Shown: positions 17,571 to 28,200 of the stretch, piece by piece
Position numbering within the stretch: the first letter of the stretch is position 1
Layout: each line of letters begins with the position of its first letter
From: Candidatus Bandiella numerosa
GTDB taxonomy: Bacteria; Pseudomonadota; Alphaproteobacteria; Rickettsiales; Midichloriaceae
Direction of reading: 5' to 3'
Length of the DNA: 64,000 nucleotides
Assembly (NCBI RefSeq): GCF_029981845.1
Contig: NZ_CP104164.1
Span: 1,054,001-1,118,000 of the forward strand
Position numbers and translations under genes: made by a program
The notes under the pieces: generated by a model
Told to the model about the DNA's origin: nothing
The model's database searches: none
What the model saw: the letters and a program-made list of their open reading frames with translations, nothing else

Positions 17571-18530
17571 TTATTTATTTTTTATAACTTTAATTCCAAG
17601 TAACTCTTTAGTTAATAGATCAAAATCATCTTTGGCAGTAGATTTTTTTACCGAACTGAATAGATTGAGTTTTTCATCAATTACATTTGGTATTTCCTGA
17701 CTTTGTCTTACTGCTGTGTTTAGTGTGTTGCCACTTTCAGATTCATCATTAAATACGGTTTGTAAGGTTTTATCAGACAATATTGTGTTACCACTAAACT
17801 TATTTAAAAATATTTTGTAATGAAGGTCTTTTTTATATTGTTTTTTGATGTTTTTGATCTCGTCTTTTAAAATTTGCAGACCTTTAGCGCTAAATCTATC
17901 TGGATTAAGAGGAATTAACATAACATCAACATATAAGGAAGCTGCAGTGACAGAATGTCCGATCATTGGAGGGCAATCCAAGAATATAAAATCATAATTA
18001 TGTTCTATTCTTTCTAATATATTATTAAATACATTATGAAGAGGTGCTCTTGTTAAGGCTAATTTACTATCTAATGTAACGTTTTCAATTCTACTTGGAA
18101 TAAGATCTATCCCATCTTCAGCCTTAATTATAGCATCTTCTATTCTTACATTCTCCTCAATAACATCAATCATAGTTGGTATTTCTTCTGGATTTATATT
18201 AAATGCATCTGTTAAGTTACCTTGTGGATCTAAATCTATTGCTAAAACTTTTGCTCCATATAAACTAGCAGCACAACTAACGTTATGCATTGCTGTTGTT
18301 TTACCTGTTCCACCTTTTACTATTTGAAAAGCTACTTTTTTCTTATTGAAACTCAGATTAAATAGTTTTTGTGCGATACTATGAGTGATATACGATTTAT
18401 TCCCTATCTTGGGACATTTAATATCCAGAGATTTTAGCTGTTTATGTATAGCCTGTATACTTACTCCTAGTAACTCTGCTGCTACAGTAGCAGGCATCTT
18501 AGGCTGTGATATTTTTATGTCCATTAACAT
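17571..18530 (-). CDS. parA: ParA-type partition ATPase with N-terminal helix-turn-helix
   Basis: A 319-residue protein. Residues 10-60 form a DNA-binding region (TVAAELLGVSIQAIHKQLKS) and the ATPase follows, with deviant Walker A KGGTGKTT at 72-79, LAIDLDPQGNLT (Walker A-prime, about 96-107) and FIFLDCPPMIG (Walker B, about 155-165). The N-terminal DNA-binding part is typical of plasmid type Ia ParA, which also represses its own operon. It is followed directly by parB. Together they show that the element is, or was, a self-segregating replicon. Confidence 0.94.
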   Translation of the reverse strand: MLMDIKISQPKMPATVAAELLGVSIQAIHKQLKSLDIKCPKIGNKSYITHSIAQKLFNLSFNKKKVAFQIVKGGTGKTTAMHNVSCAASLYGAKVLAIDLDPQGNLTDAFNINPEEIPTMIDVIEENVRIEDAIIKAEDGIDLIPSRIENVTLDSKLALTRAPLHNVFNNILERIEHNYDFIFLDCPPMIGHSVTAASLYVDVMLIPLNPDRFSAKGLQILKDEIKNIKKQYKKDLHYKIFLNKFSGNTILSDKTLQTVFNDESESGNTLNTAVRQSQEIPNVIDEKLNLFSSVKKSTAKDDFDLLTKELLGIKVIKNK

Positions 18531-18753
18531 TGATTAATATAAGTTCATCTAAACCTATTTATTAAAGCAAAACATCAACCATGTCAATATAGAGATGCGG
18601 ATATTTATTAAAAAGATAGTCAGATGATTTATAAAGTTATTAGTAATGAATCCATTTTATTTAAAAAGATTCAATTATAATATTTCAGTGTTAGTTGATA
18701 GATGTATGAACAGTAACAAAACGTTTTTATTTTATATAATAGGGGAGGGTGCT

Positions 18754-18831
18754 ATGAAAAATAATATAAACAACAGCACTGAGATTTATTTTTACTTAAA
18801 TCTATATAAATATGAGTCTGGCAATTTTTAG
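18754..18831 (+). CDS. Possible 25-residue peptide
   Basis: An ATG at 18754 preceded by GGGGAGGGTGCT opens a 25-residue frame (MKNNINNSTEIYFYLNLYKY and five more residues). The ribosome site is good but the product has no recognisable feature. It may be the remains of a longer gene or a leader for the gene at 18910. The longer frame from 18646 has no ribosome site. Confidence 0.25.
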   Translation: MKNNINNSTEIYFYLNLYKYESGNF

Positions 18832-18909
18832 AGATATGTAAATATATTTATTGACTTTACTTTTTGCCTAAGTAGTAATTATTTTGCAACTATAAATAAG
18901 GGAAGATTT

Positions 18910-19281
18910 ATGAAACAAATTAATATTAACAAATCCATATCACGTAAAACTAATATTTTAAGCATATTACCATGTATTTTTAATTCATTTCAAAATACTG
19001 ATTATTCTTTTCTTTGTATCGCGTTTAATCAAGATTCAGAGATTACTTCATTAACTTCATTTCAAAATCAAAATGAATATAAACTAATTGGTAATATTAT
19101 TGATTTATGTGATGTTGAAAGTACTAAATCCATTGTACTTATTGAAAAAAAGTTTTGTATCGATCAGGATACAGATAAAAGTACTAAACTAGCTACTGAT
19201 TTAGGTGATGCTCTTGATAAAATGAGAACATCTCTAATTGATTTCATTATTACTGACGATAACAAGGAGTTTTTTCATTGA
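18910..19281 (+). CDS. Degenerate RadC/JAB-like small protein
   Basis: A 123-residue protein with GGGAAGATTT before its ATG. The second half resembles the end of RadC-type JAB domains: LATDLGDALDKMRTSLIDFI aligns with the LTKRLKEALELLGI-x-LLDHI pattern, and FLCIAFNQDSEITSLTSF resembles the earlier strand that ends in a stretch before the metal site. The metal-binding HxHPSGD motif is missing (EKKFCIDQDTDKST stands there), so it would not be an active metalloprotease-fold enzyme. Plasmid-borne RadC-like proteins are common. This is a weak family assignment made by eye. Confidence 0.4.
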   Translation: MKQININKSISRKTNILSILPCIFNSFQNTDYSFLCIAFNQDSEITSLTSFQNQNEYKLIGNIIDLCDVESTKSIVLIEKKFCIDQDTDKSTKLATDLGDALDKMRTSLIDFIITDDNKEFFH

Positions 19282-19556
19282 GATACCATGATTTATTGTG
19301 TGGTAAATTTAGTGAGGAATGATAAATATCACATCAAATTGGAATTAAAGTTGTAAATATGCTGGGGATGTGCCGTTAAAAACAAAGTCAATATTAAGGT
19401 CTGTATTGCCCCAATTGGGGTCATCTCAATCTCTCAAATATTTCGTTATACCAAACCTTCTCAAGGTGAAATCGATAACATCTCTCATAATCTTAATATT
19501 TGATTTAGATAAGGTAGATTGCTACTTGAGTCACAAAATTTATACTTTCTTTGTAA

Positions 19557-19870
19557 GGCTCTGTCGCATCTAGAATTGTAGAGTAAATTTTTCAAATTAT
19601 TTACATATTTTTCATTAAGCAGCTAGTGAAAGAAATTTATCAAAGTCAGAGTTATAATTGTCGTTGTCAGTAAGTTATCCTTTTTTAATCATATGCAAGA
19701 GTTCTATTCCTGCAATGGTTTTGGCGGCACTCCTAAAAGATTTAAAGCCAAGTATTGGTTTAGTTCGCTTCTTTATAACCCTGTGATCTCCTGCTCTATG
19801 AGGTTGTTTAGGTATTTATTTTACCTCATTTCTATTTTTTCTTCTTCTAATAAACCCCCATCAATGCTTT
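19557..19870 (-). mobile_element. IS6-family insertion-sequence remnant
   Basis: On the minus strand, bases from about 19740 to 19675 encode KSFRSAAKTIAGIELLHMIK and then stop, the typical C-terminus of IS6/IS26-type transposases; the preceding bases encode DHRVIKKRTKPILGF in a frame shifted by one base. At 19557 GGCTCTGTCGCA resembles the terminal repeat of IS6 elements (GGCTCTGTTGCAAA). The N-terminal DDE part and the other end were not found, so this is a truncated, dead copy. Flanking bases 19282-19556 and 19871-20086 hold nothing that I can support. Confidence 0.72.
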
Positions 19871-20086
19871 TTCCCATATTTTAGCCGGATTAATAAATTA
19901 TCAACTAAAACCAGATAAGCCTGTTATTGATAAAAATCTATTCATCATTTCTTAAATGCAGCTCGGGTTAATTATAGATGTGAGAGAGTCAGTTAAAATC
20001 GCAATTAGAAACAAACAAATTCTCAATAAGTTAAATTTGTGCAATAACAGGAATAAGTCGTTCAGTATATTATAGATCAGTAGCCA

Positions 20087-21919
20087 ATGAATAAATCTCC
20101 TTTATATATATTAAAGCATGTTTTTGGATATGACAAATTTAGAGGAGAGCAAGAAGCAATAATTAACAATGTGATAAATGGTGAAAATACTTTTGTACTA
20201 ATGCCGACAGGTGGTGGAAAGTCATTATGTTATCAAATACCAGCCTTAGTATTAGCAGGTTTAGCAATTATAATCTCACCGTTGATAGCATTAATGCAAG
20301 ATCAAGTAAGTGCTCTGAGATTATCAGGGGTAAAAGTAGCGACTATAAATTCAAATATTAGCAGAAAAGAAGTATGGCAAATAAAAGATGCTATGAAAAA
20401 TAATAAGTTAGATTTACTTTATGTTGCACCAGAAAGATTATTGATGGATGAATTCTTAGAACTACTATCTTCAGTACCAATTTCATTATTTGCAATAGAT
20501 GAGGCACACTGTGTCTCTCAATGGGGACATGACTTTAGACCAGAGTATATAGAATTAGGTAAATTAGCAGATAAATTTCCAAAAGTGCCACGTATAGCAT
20601 TAACAGCAACGGCAGATACCCCTACAAGAAAAGATATAATACAAAAATTGCGACTAGAAAATGGCAAAACATTCGTAGCAGGTTTTGATCGTCCAAATAT
20701 CAATTATGCGATAGCAATAGCGCAAAATCCAAAAAAACAGCTTTTAGAATTTATTAAAAAACATCACAATAAGGAAACGGGAATAGTATATTGTCTATCT
20801 CGTAAAAAAACTGAAGAGATAACAGATTATCTAAAGCAAGAAGGGTTAAATGTTCTGATGTATCATGCAGGGATGGAATCAGATGAAAGAACAAGGAATC
20901 TCAAAAGATTCCTTGAGGAAGAAAATATAATAATGGTTGCAACAGTAGCATTTGGAATGGGGATAGACAAACCAGATGTAAGATTTGTGGTGCATGTCAA
21001 CATACCAAAAAATATAGAAAGTTATTATCAAGAAACGGGGAGAGCAGGCAGAGATGGATTACCTTCAAATGCTGTAATGTTTTATGGTCTAGGAGATATA
21101 GCAATTCAGAGAAGTTTTATAGAAAATTCTAATGCTCCAGAAAATCAAAAAAGGATAGAGCGACAAAAATTAAATTATTTATTAGGTTTATGTGAAGCTA
21201 CATCATGTAGAAGACAGATATTGCTAGAATATTTTGGAGATAGGTGTGAGCCATGCAATAATTGTGACACATGTATCAATAAGCCAGAAACTTTTGATGG
21301 TACAATTATAGCTCAGAAAGCAATCTCTTGCGTTTATAGAACTAATCAAATGTTTGGGATAATGTATCTTATAGATGTATTGATGGGAGTGGATAATCAA
21401 AGAATAAAAAACTTCCGCCATGATAAAATTAGTGTATATGCGATAGGCAAGGAATTCAGCAGACAAGAGTGGCTAAATATTTTTAGGCAATTAGTCTCTA
21501 GAAATTTACTTATGGTTGATATGATAGGGCATGGAGCACTTAAAATAACTGATCGTGGCATGCAGTTTTTAAAAGAAAAAGAAACTATAGAATTAGGAAA
21601 ATATACTAAGAGAGCTAAAATAAAAAATAAAGCAGAAAATAAGCAAGAAATTCAAGATCAAATAAAATTACTAAAAATAGAAACGCAGAAAGAAAAAGAT
21701 TTATTAGCGTTATTAAAATTAAAAAGATTAGAAATAGCAAAAGCGCAGAAAGTTCCGCCTTATGTAGTATTTCATGATAAGACATTGGTAGAAATGATTA
21801 AAGTAAAGCCCATGTCAATTGATGAAATATCTGAAATAACGGGGATTGGAGAGGCTAAAATTAAACGTTATGGCCAAGTCTTTTTAGATGTATTGCTCAA
21901 TTACTTCAATGCAAACTGA
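20087..21919 (+). CDS. recQ: RecQ DNA helicase
   Basis: A 610-residue superfamily 2 helicase. It has motif 0 (YDKFRGEQ), Walker A TGGGKS at 41-46, DEAH at 138-141 with the RecQ aromatic loop CVSQWGHDFRPEY, TATA motif III, and motif VI YYQETGRAGRDG. A zinc domain follows (Cys in CRRQ, CEPC and CDTC, about 370-395), then the winged RQC region and a C-terminal HRDC domain (about 530-605). RecQ unwinds DNA in 3'-5' direction during RecF-pathway repair. It is full length and intact, standing between decayed sequences. Confidence 0.97.
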   Translation: MNKSPLYILKHVFGYDKFRGEQEAIINNVINGENTFVLMPTGGGKSLCYQIPALVLAGLAIIISPLIALMQDQVSALRLSGVKVATINSNISRKEVWQIKDAMKNNKLDLLYVAPERLLMDEFLELLSSVPISLFAIDEAHCVSQWGHDFRPEYIELGKLADKFPKVPRIALTATADTPTRKDIIQKLRLENGKTFVAGFDRPNINYAIAIAQNPKKQLLEFIKKHHNKETGIVYCLSRKKTEEITDYLKQEGLNVLMYHAGMESDERTRNLKRFLEEENIIMVATVAFGMGIDKPDVRFVVHVNIPKNIESYYQETGRAGRDGLPSNAVMFYGLGDIAIQRSFIENSNAPENQKRIERQKLNYLLGLCEATSCRRQILLEYFGDRCEPCNNCDTCINKPETFDGTIIAQKAISCVYRTNQMFGIMYLIDVLMGVDNQRIKNFRHDKISVYAIGKEFSRQEWLNIFRQLVSRNLLMVDMIGHGALKITDRGMQFLKEKETIELGKYTKRAKIKNKAENKQEIQDQIKLLKIETQKEKDLLALLKLKRLEIAKAQKVPPYVVFHDKTLVEMIKVKPMSIDEISEITGIGEAKIKRYGQVFLDVLLNYFNAN

Positions 21920-22140
21920 ACTATGTTTAATAGGGAACTATAAACTAATAGGGTAGGGCGGTACAAAGAAAGTAGGTATATATTATGCTTCTCAAAATTT
22001 ATTATTTGTATTACATACTAGTGCTCACCTTTGACTTTATTGCACTATGATAGTTCAATCTAGATCATTAGATTTATTTGTATTATAAAACTTTAAAGTT
22101 AAAATGTGTAACTCACTCATTTATTTTATATTTTTAGCTG

Positions 22141-23117
22141 ATGAAATTTGTTAAAACTTATATAATATTATCGATAATTATATCTAGCATAAATTTTTCT
22201 ATGGCAAAAAGTCATTATAACTTAAGCGAACTACAAAAAAATATAATTTTTCAAAATGGTACAGAAAGAGCGTTTGATAATGAGTATTGGGATAATAAAC
22301 AAGATGGCATTTATGTTGATATAATAGATAGTAAAGCGCTTTTTTCTTCAAAAGATAAGTTTGATTCAGGAACCGGTTGGCCAAGTTTTACGGGTCCAAT
22401 TGATACTGAAGCAATAAAAGAGAAATTAGACAATTCTCACAGCATGATTAGAACTGAAGTCAGAGCAAAAGATTCTGATATACATTTAGGACATGTTTTT
22501 AGTGACGGACCAAAAAATAAAGGAGGAATGCGTTATTGCATTAACTCTGCTTCCTTAAAATTCATTCCTAAAGAAGATATGAAAAATATCTAAGCAGCTT
22601 TGAGGATAAAAATAGTACTCAATATCAAAAAGCAATCATTGCTGGTGGTTGTTTTTGGGGAATGGAAGAGTTGTTTTCCAAGTTAGATGGAGTAGTTGAT
22701 GTAGTAAATGGTTATACTGGTGGGAAGACAGTAAATCCTACCTATGAAATAATTAGTACAGGTATGAGCAATCATGCAGAAGCGGTAGAAATTATTTTTG
22801 ATCCTAAAAAAACTTCTTATGATAAAATCCTAAGATTTTTTTTCAAAATTCACGATTCAACAGCATTAAACAAACAAGGTAATGATATAGGCACACAATA
22901 TCGAAGTGCAATTTTTTACCTAAATGAAGAACAAAAGAAAGTAGCTGACGAACTAATTAATAGTGCAAATAAATCAGGAGTTTTTCCAGGGAGAATTGTA
23001 ACCATGTTAGAAAAATTTGATATATTTTACAAAGCAGAAGAATATCACCAAGACTATCTCAAGAAAAACCCTAAAGGATATACATGTCATAGAGTTAGAG
23101 AAGACTGGATATTTTAA
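22141..23117 (+). pseudogene. msrBA: Exported MsrB-MsrA methionine sulfoxide reductase, split by a one-base frameshift
   Basis: Frame 1 (22141-22593) encodes a signal peptide (about residues 1-22) and an MsrB domain with GWPSF, HLGHVFSDGP and the catalytic Cys in RYCINSA. Frame 2, read from about 22578 to 23117, encodes KYLSSFEDKNSTQYQKAI and an MsrA domain with the catalytic motif AGGCFWG and the end GYTCHRVREDWIF. One missing A in the AAAAA run near 22571-22576 separates them. The intact fusion at 49431 shows the ancestral order. Both reductases repair oxidised Met; here export to the periplasm is likely. An isolated MsrA start at 22662 would lose its catalytic Cys. Confidence 0.85.
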
Positions 23118-23160
23118 AAAAGTGTAAATTATAAATTCCATGTTTAAAATTAACCTGCAA

Positions 23161-23415
23161 CTAACCCCAATATCTATCTTCTTCATCTAAAGATTGAATT
23201 GTAGTATCATCAGAAAAGCAATGTCTATCATCAGCTGCAGTAGCAATTTTATGAAGTAACTCATACATTGAATCATCTAGATCCTTTTTGTTTTTATATT
23301 CTACCTTTAAAATATATTCTCCATCACCAAGTTTTTTATAAGCAGAATCGTAATCAGGGAGAATCCAACTTTCAATTTCCTCAATAACTTTCTTTTTCCC
23401 TCTAGGGGTTTCCAG
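23161..23415 (-). pseudogene. Remnant of an unknown acidic protein
   Basis: On the minus strand a frame is open from 23415 to a TAG at 23161 (about 84 codons) with coding-like composition, for example KLGDGEYILKVEYKNKKDLD and DDRHCFSDDTTIQSLDEED. An in-frame TGA lies at 23418-23416 and no usable start codon follows closely, so it appears to have lost its 5' end. I do not recognise the family. Confidence 0.35.
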
Positions 23416-23925
23416 TCAGAAGGTACGAAAATTTTCACCAATTACTAGAAGCATGGAATGCCGTGCTCTTTAGAGGTATATAATTTAAGGTTTTTTTAAA
23501 CCCATTTTTTAAAAATCACATAAATTGGCGCTTCAAGCGAGCTGTCAGTTTCATAAATGCTATTTTCGTTTCAATACTACTCCCGTTTACTTTATTCCAA
23601 ATATTCCTTTAAGTTTTTCTATAAAAGCTAAAAGTAAGTTTATGGACGGCGATTATTTAAGGACTGGTTTTATGGACAGTGGTGATTTTGGAAATAATGA
23701 GAACATTGTTCTTCTGTACAAGGCTTATTAAGTTCATTTGCAGGCATTATTCTTGTATAATTCTAAATGTGTTCTAAATTGTGTAGAGTAGTAGTCTATA
23801 AAACGAACGATTGACGGATGATGCTTTGCTTATTTTATATAAATGGCTTGTAATTGCTTATGTAATAATGTTATTATATAGTATATAATTAATAAAGATA
23901 AACAACTTTATAAAGTAAATTAACA
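23416..23925. other. Gene-poor stretch before the toxin-antitoxin genes
   Basis: About 510 bases with no supportable gene. The only long frame (23525-23731, plus) lacks a ribosome site and coding-like composition. The final 60 bases are very AT-rich (TATTATATAGTATATAATT near 23871-23889) and probably hold the promoter of the vapBC-type operon. Confidence 0.5.
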
Positions 23926-24207
23926 ATGACTACAGAAAAAATAATAACTAGTTTAGATCAACATGGTAGAATGCTTATACCATCAAATATAAGAGAAAGG
24001 TTTAATATATCTCCTAATGATAAAGTAACTATAGAATTAACAGAAGATGCTTTAGTAATAAGAAATGTTGATTATATTATTAATGAGATGAATGCTATAT
24101 TTACAAAAAATCAAACTGTCAAAAAAGAAAATATAGTAGAAGATTTTATCGAAGATAAACGTAAAGATTTTAAAATAGAACAAGCACGAGAAAATGCAAA
24201 TGAATAA
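23926..24207 (+). CDS. vapB: AbrB/SpoVT-type antitoxin
   Basis: A 93-residue protein with a swapped-hairpin AbrB domain at residues 1-48: ITSLDQHGRMLIPSNIRERF, then SPNDKVTIELTEDALVIRN, the classic pattern. The charged C-terminal tail (about 60-93) is the region that wraps the toxin. It overlaps the PIN-domain toxin gene by 14 bases. As in other TA pairs, it should neutralise the toxin and repress the shared promoter. Placement before a resolvase suggests maintenance of a mobile replicon. Confidence 0.88.
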   Translation: MTTEKIITSLDQHGRMLIPSNIRERFNISPNDKVTIELTEDALVIRNVDYIINEMNAIFTKNQTVKKENIVEDFIEDKRKDFKIEQARENANE

Positions 24208-24589
24208 TAAAATTATTTTTGATGCTTCTGCAGTAATTGCGTTACTTGCTAAAGAAAAGGGATTTGAAGTAATTAAAAGGCATTTAAAAAATGCAATTAT
24301 ATCAAGTGTCAATATATCAGAAGTTTATAAATATTGTATTGATAAGCAAAATCTAACTGCTGATGAATGTAAAAACATTATGGGAATTTCAGGAATTAAA
24401 ATTATAGACTTTGATGAAAAACAAGCGCTCATTGCAGCAGATATTTATCCCAAAACCAAAGAATATGGACTATCACTTGGAGATAGAGCTTGTATAGCTT
24501 TAGCGACTGAGAAAAAATACTCTATTTTAACTTGTGATAAGATATGGGAGAAAATTAATTTAGATGTTAAATTTATAATGGTAAGATAA
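24194..24589 (+). CDS. vapC: VapC-type PIN-domain toxin
   Basis: A 131-residue PIN-domain ribonuclease. Acidic residues expected at the metal site are present: Asp10 in IIFDASAVIALL, Glu near 43 in NISEVYKY, and Asp in LSLGDRACIALA (about residue 97), followed by a late strand AILTCDKIW-like segment (SILTCDKIWEK). VapC toxins cleave tRNA or rRNA when the antitoxin is lost. It overlaps the antitoxin by 14 bases and its stop overlaps the resolvase start (TAATG). It looks intact. Confidence 0.9.
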   Translation: MQMNNKIIFDASAVIALLAKEKGFEVIKRHLKNAIISSVNISEVYKYCIDKQNLTADECKNIMGISGIKIIDFDEKQALIAADIYPKTKEYGLSLGDRACIALATEKKYSILTCDKIWEKINLDVKFIMVR

Positions 24590-25152
24590 TGCCTGATATA
24601 CTAGGATATGCACGTGTATCAACAGAAGGACAGGATTTGGAAGGTCAGAGGCAAAGATTAAGAGAAGCAGGCGCACTAAAAATATTTGAAGATGTAATTA
24701 GTGGTAAAATATTTATTAGAAATGGTTTAGAGAATTTGATTGCATATGCCAGGCCTAATGATTTACTCTGTGTTGTTAGACTTGATAGATTGGGACGAAG
24801 TTTAAAAGAACTGTTAGAAACTGTTGAGATGTTAAAACACCATAAGATAGGTTTAATGTCGCTTGAAGAAAAAATTGACACTTCATCTGCAGCTGGAGAA
24901 TTAATATTTCATGTATTTGGAGCAATAGCACATTTTGAAAGAAGATTAATATCTGAACGCACTAAGGATGGGCTTAAAGCTGCCAAATTAAGAGGAAAGA
25001 AATTAGGTAGACCAAATCTTGATATGGAGAAAATAGAGACAGCATTAAAACTCATAAAAGATGGTGATCCAGTTACTAAAGTAGCAAAACAATTAGGCTT
25101 AGGTCGTTCTACTCTTTATCGCGAACTTCAATATTTAAAAGCACCAGATTAA
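24589..25152 (+). CDS. Serine recombinase / resolvase
   Basis: A 187-residue small serine recombinase. Catalytic Ser11 lies in YARVSTEGQ, and the conserved Arg residues in VVRLDRLGRSLKEL (about 66-79). FGAIAHFERRLISERTKDGL is the E-helix, and the C-terminal helix-turn-helix (DPVTKVAKQLGLGRSTLYREL, about 160-180) binds DNA. Such proteins resolve cointegrates or multimers, or invert segments. It forms one unit with the TA pair, overlapping by one base. Its target site (res) would usually lie adjacent; none was recognised in 25153-25290. Confidence 0.94.
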   Translation: MPDILGYARVSTEGQDLEGQRQRLREAGALKIFEDVISGKIFIRNGLENLIAYARPNDLLCVVRLDRLGRSLKELLETVEMLKHHKIGLMSLEEKIDTSSAAGELIFHVFGAIAHFERRLISERTKDGLKAAKLRGKKLGRPNLDMEKIETALKLIKDGDPVTKVAKQLGLGRSTLYRELQYLKAPD

Positions 25153-25290
25153 AAAACAAATTGTTGCTGAACTGCACTCTGATAATCTGCTAAACTCCTC
25201 TTTGAAAAATGACACTCATTCAACTGTAGATAAATTACAAAAAAAATGTTAGCCTTTAAGAGGGTGTGTATTTATTTAAAAGGAGTGATT

Positions 25291-28200
25291 ATGAAAAATG
25301 GTTCATACAAAGTTAACCCAGTATACTGGTATCAAGATCACAACATGTGGTGGTTGTTAAATTTAAGAGCTCAGCAAGAAGGTTTTACTAATACTATAGT
25401 CATGCCACCAATTGGAGAGGTGAATCAATTGACGGAGCAACTTGCTCAAGAAGCACAGAGGAACGAATCAATACCAAATCGTACACTGCTAATACCGTAT
25501 AATATAGGCAATCTTCATTGGATAGGAATAGTGATACAGATTGTTGATAACCAAATTCAGACACGCACATATTATGATTCGACACCAGAACAAAATGGAA
25601 CTTTAATATCATTATTAGTTACTTTAAAGAGGTTTGAGGAAGCTGGTCTCGTGTTAGAAAAAGGTGATGGATTAACGCAATTAGATGATAGCTCTTGTGG
25701 TCCGCTTACGATAGAAAACCTAATTAATGCTGCAAGAAATCAATTAGTAACAGGAAAAATTTATGCAACCTTAATAAGGCAACAGCACATTAGTATTATG
25801 GAAAATTACCATCCTGAGGCTAGATTTTATACAGAGCAGCTTTACAATACACCGGCGGTAGCCAAAGGTATTAGAAATATTAAAGTAAAAAAAGAGATGT
25901 CTCAGAATGATAAAGAAGTTTTGGAAAAAATAATTAAAACCTGTAATTTCATTCAACGCATTTATGAAAAGTACAAACTCACTCCTGAAATACTAAACCA
26001 TAATCATCTAGGATATAGAGCATTTTTTCTATTGGAATTAAGTAAAGCACCATCTTATTGGCCTGAAGAATACAAAGATAATACAGTAATCGCTGAAGAA
26101 AGTGTATCAGAACGTTTGATAGCAGACAATCCTGTACGCTATATATGGGGATCTCTAAATAATATTTCTGAACTTGCAAAGCAGTTGTCTTGGGATGTTA
26201 AAAATGGTAAATACCCAGGAAACATGTTCTGGCAGCATTTAGAGTTATTGAGTGAGTTTATATTAAATAATAGTGACCCCATAATTAACCAGGCGGCCGT
26301 AAGATTGTTACAGTCTCCAGAAAATGGAATTGCATTTGTAAAAACTACACTAGAAGCAGTTTTAGCTGGTAAAGACTCTCCTAAAAATGAAAATTTTAAT
26401 AATGTTGTAGGGTACTATTATAGCAAAATAGCGATATCAGATATTTACCAGATTTTAAAAGATTTGAATGAAAATTTGGGGAGTAGAACAGCTTTGCAAA
26501 ATAGCATAGCAATTTTCCGAGTAATACAAAAAATAGGAGAATATTTAAAAGCAGTTCCTCAATCTATACTTGATTTAGCAAATCTACCTGAAAGAGGATT
26601 ATTTTCTAATATGCGTGATATAATATCTCACGCAAAAGCTATAAATTATTTTCAACTTATTAAGGAAAATCGCGATTTCGAAGATCTTTTACCAGCACTA
26701 CAAGCTGAGCTAAGTTTATTAGAGCAAGAATTTAGAAAAATAGAAGCCATAATAAAAGGAGCAAGAGATCTTGATGCGTTATATACTTCCCAAGGTGTAG
26801 CAGGAGGACAACTTGATTGGGAGAAGTTGAAGGAGTTTTCTGCTTTTCTTGAAAAAAACTTATCTTTATCGGAAGGGAAGGTACTTGGTAAATTTGACTT
26901 GGACGCAGAGTTGAAACAGGAACTAGAAAAACTTGGAAAATCACATAAATTACCGAGCCAGGCATATTCAAAGGTGAAAAAATTACTTGAACAGTTGGCC
27001 AGCGATGTTATTGATGATAAACAGTCAACAGCCGAAGTACTGGATAATTTCCATAAGCAAGTTACTGCATTCGATAGGCTTCCACCAGATAAACAGCAGG
27101 TTTTGAATGATTTGGCTGATACAATAAATCACCTATTACAAGAGGTAAAAAAATCTATATCTAGTATACAAGGTACAACAGCATTGAAGTTTATTAAAAA
27201 TCTTTGTAACTGCATAGACGTGAAAGCATTCAACGATAATTTAGCCAAATTAAAAACCCATTTACTGGGAAACGCATTATTATCTCAACCAAATATAGAA
27301 GGACTACTTGCCCAACTAGGAGATTTATTTACTCAAAGAATGAAGATTTTAAAGTATGTGAGATCTGAATCTGAAGGTAGTAATTTAACTGATAATATAC
27401 TTGATAAGTTACGTGAAAAGTTAGCAAGTTTATCTGAAAAAGAAGAGCTCGAAGAAGCACTAAAGAACGTATTAAAGGGTGAGAAGCAAGATTTGATACA
27501 AAACGTTATACAAAAATTGTCTCCTATATTTGAAAAACTTAAAGTAATTAAGAAATTAAAAGTAATACTCATACCTGAGAAGTATCATGCAGATGTATCA
27601 AGTGGTCAAGAAAAAGAATTGAATACTTTGATGAGAGATTTTAGAGCAGTATTTAAGAAAGACTTTGATAAAAAATTAGATAGTTTTATCGAACGTCTAA
27701 AGAAGAAGATCCCGTCAATAAACGACAAAAAGCTTGACGAATTAAAGGTGCAGATAGTTAAACTTAAGAGTGAACTTAAGGAGATGGAGGTGCCGAAGGA
27801 TGAAGTTCTGAAAACCTTATTGGAAGCTTATAACGTTTTCAGCAAAAGAAATTCGAAAGAACCTGAAAAAGATCCTCAAAATTTAGAAAATGAACTTTTG
27901 GGAGATGTTGGTAAATTAGCAGCATTACTAGCACTAGATGACGAAGACTTAATGACAAATGGTATCTTAGATTATGCTTTATTACATGAATTATATGATA
28001 CTGTTCTGAGAGATTTAGGGTTAGAAATATCAGAATTTGATTATTTTAATGGTCAATTAGAATTTTTAGAAAGGGATTTGTTCGAAGTTGTGTTAGGAAA
28101 AATAGCAGAGAGTAGGGAAGATAAAGCTGCAAGAGCAGTAAAAAAAGCACAAAAAGAAATTACAGATTTTCTAGCTCTGTTAGATACTTTAAGAGAAGTA

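Noticed and set aside
22662..23117. Stand-alone MsrA starting at 22662
   Set aside because: The catalytic AGGCFWG lies upstream of this Met in the same frame, so it is the tail of the frameshifted fusion.
23525..23731. 68-codon frame before vapB
   Set aside because: No ribosome site, no homology recognised and irregular composition.
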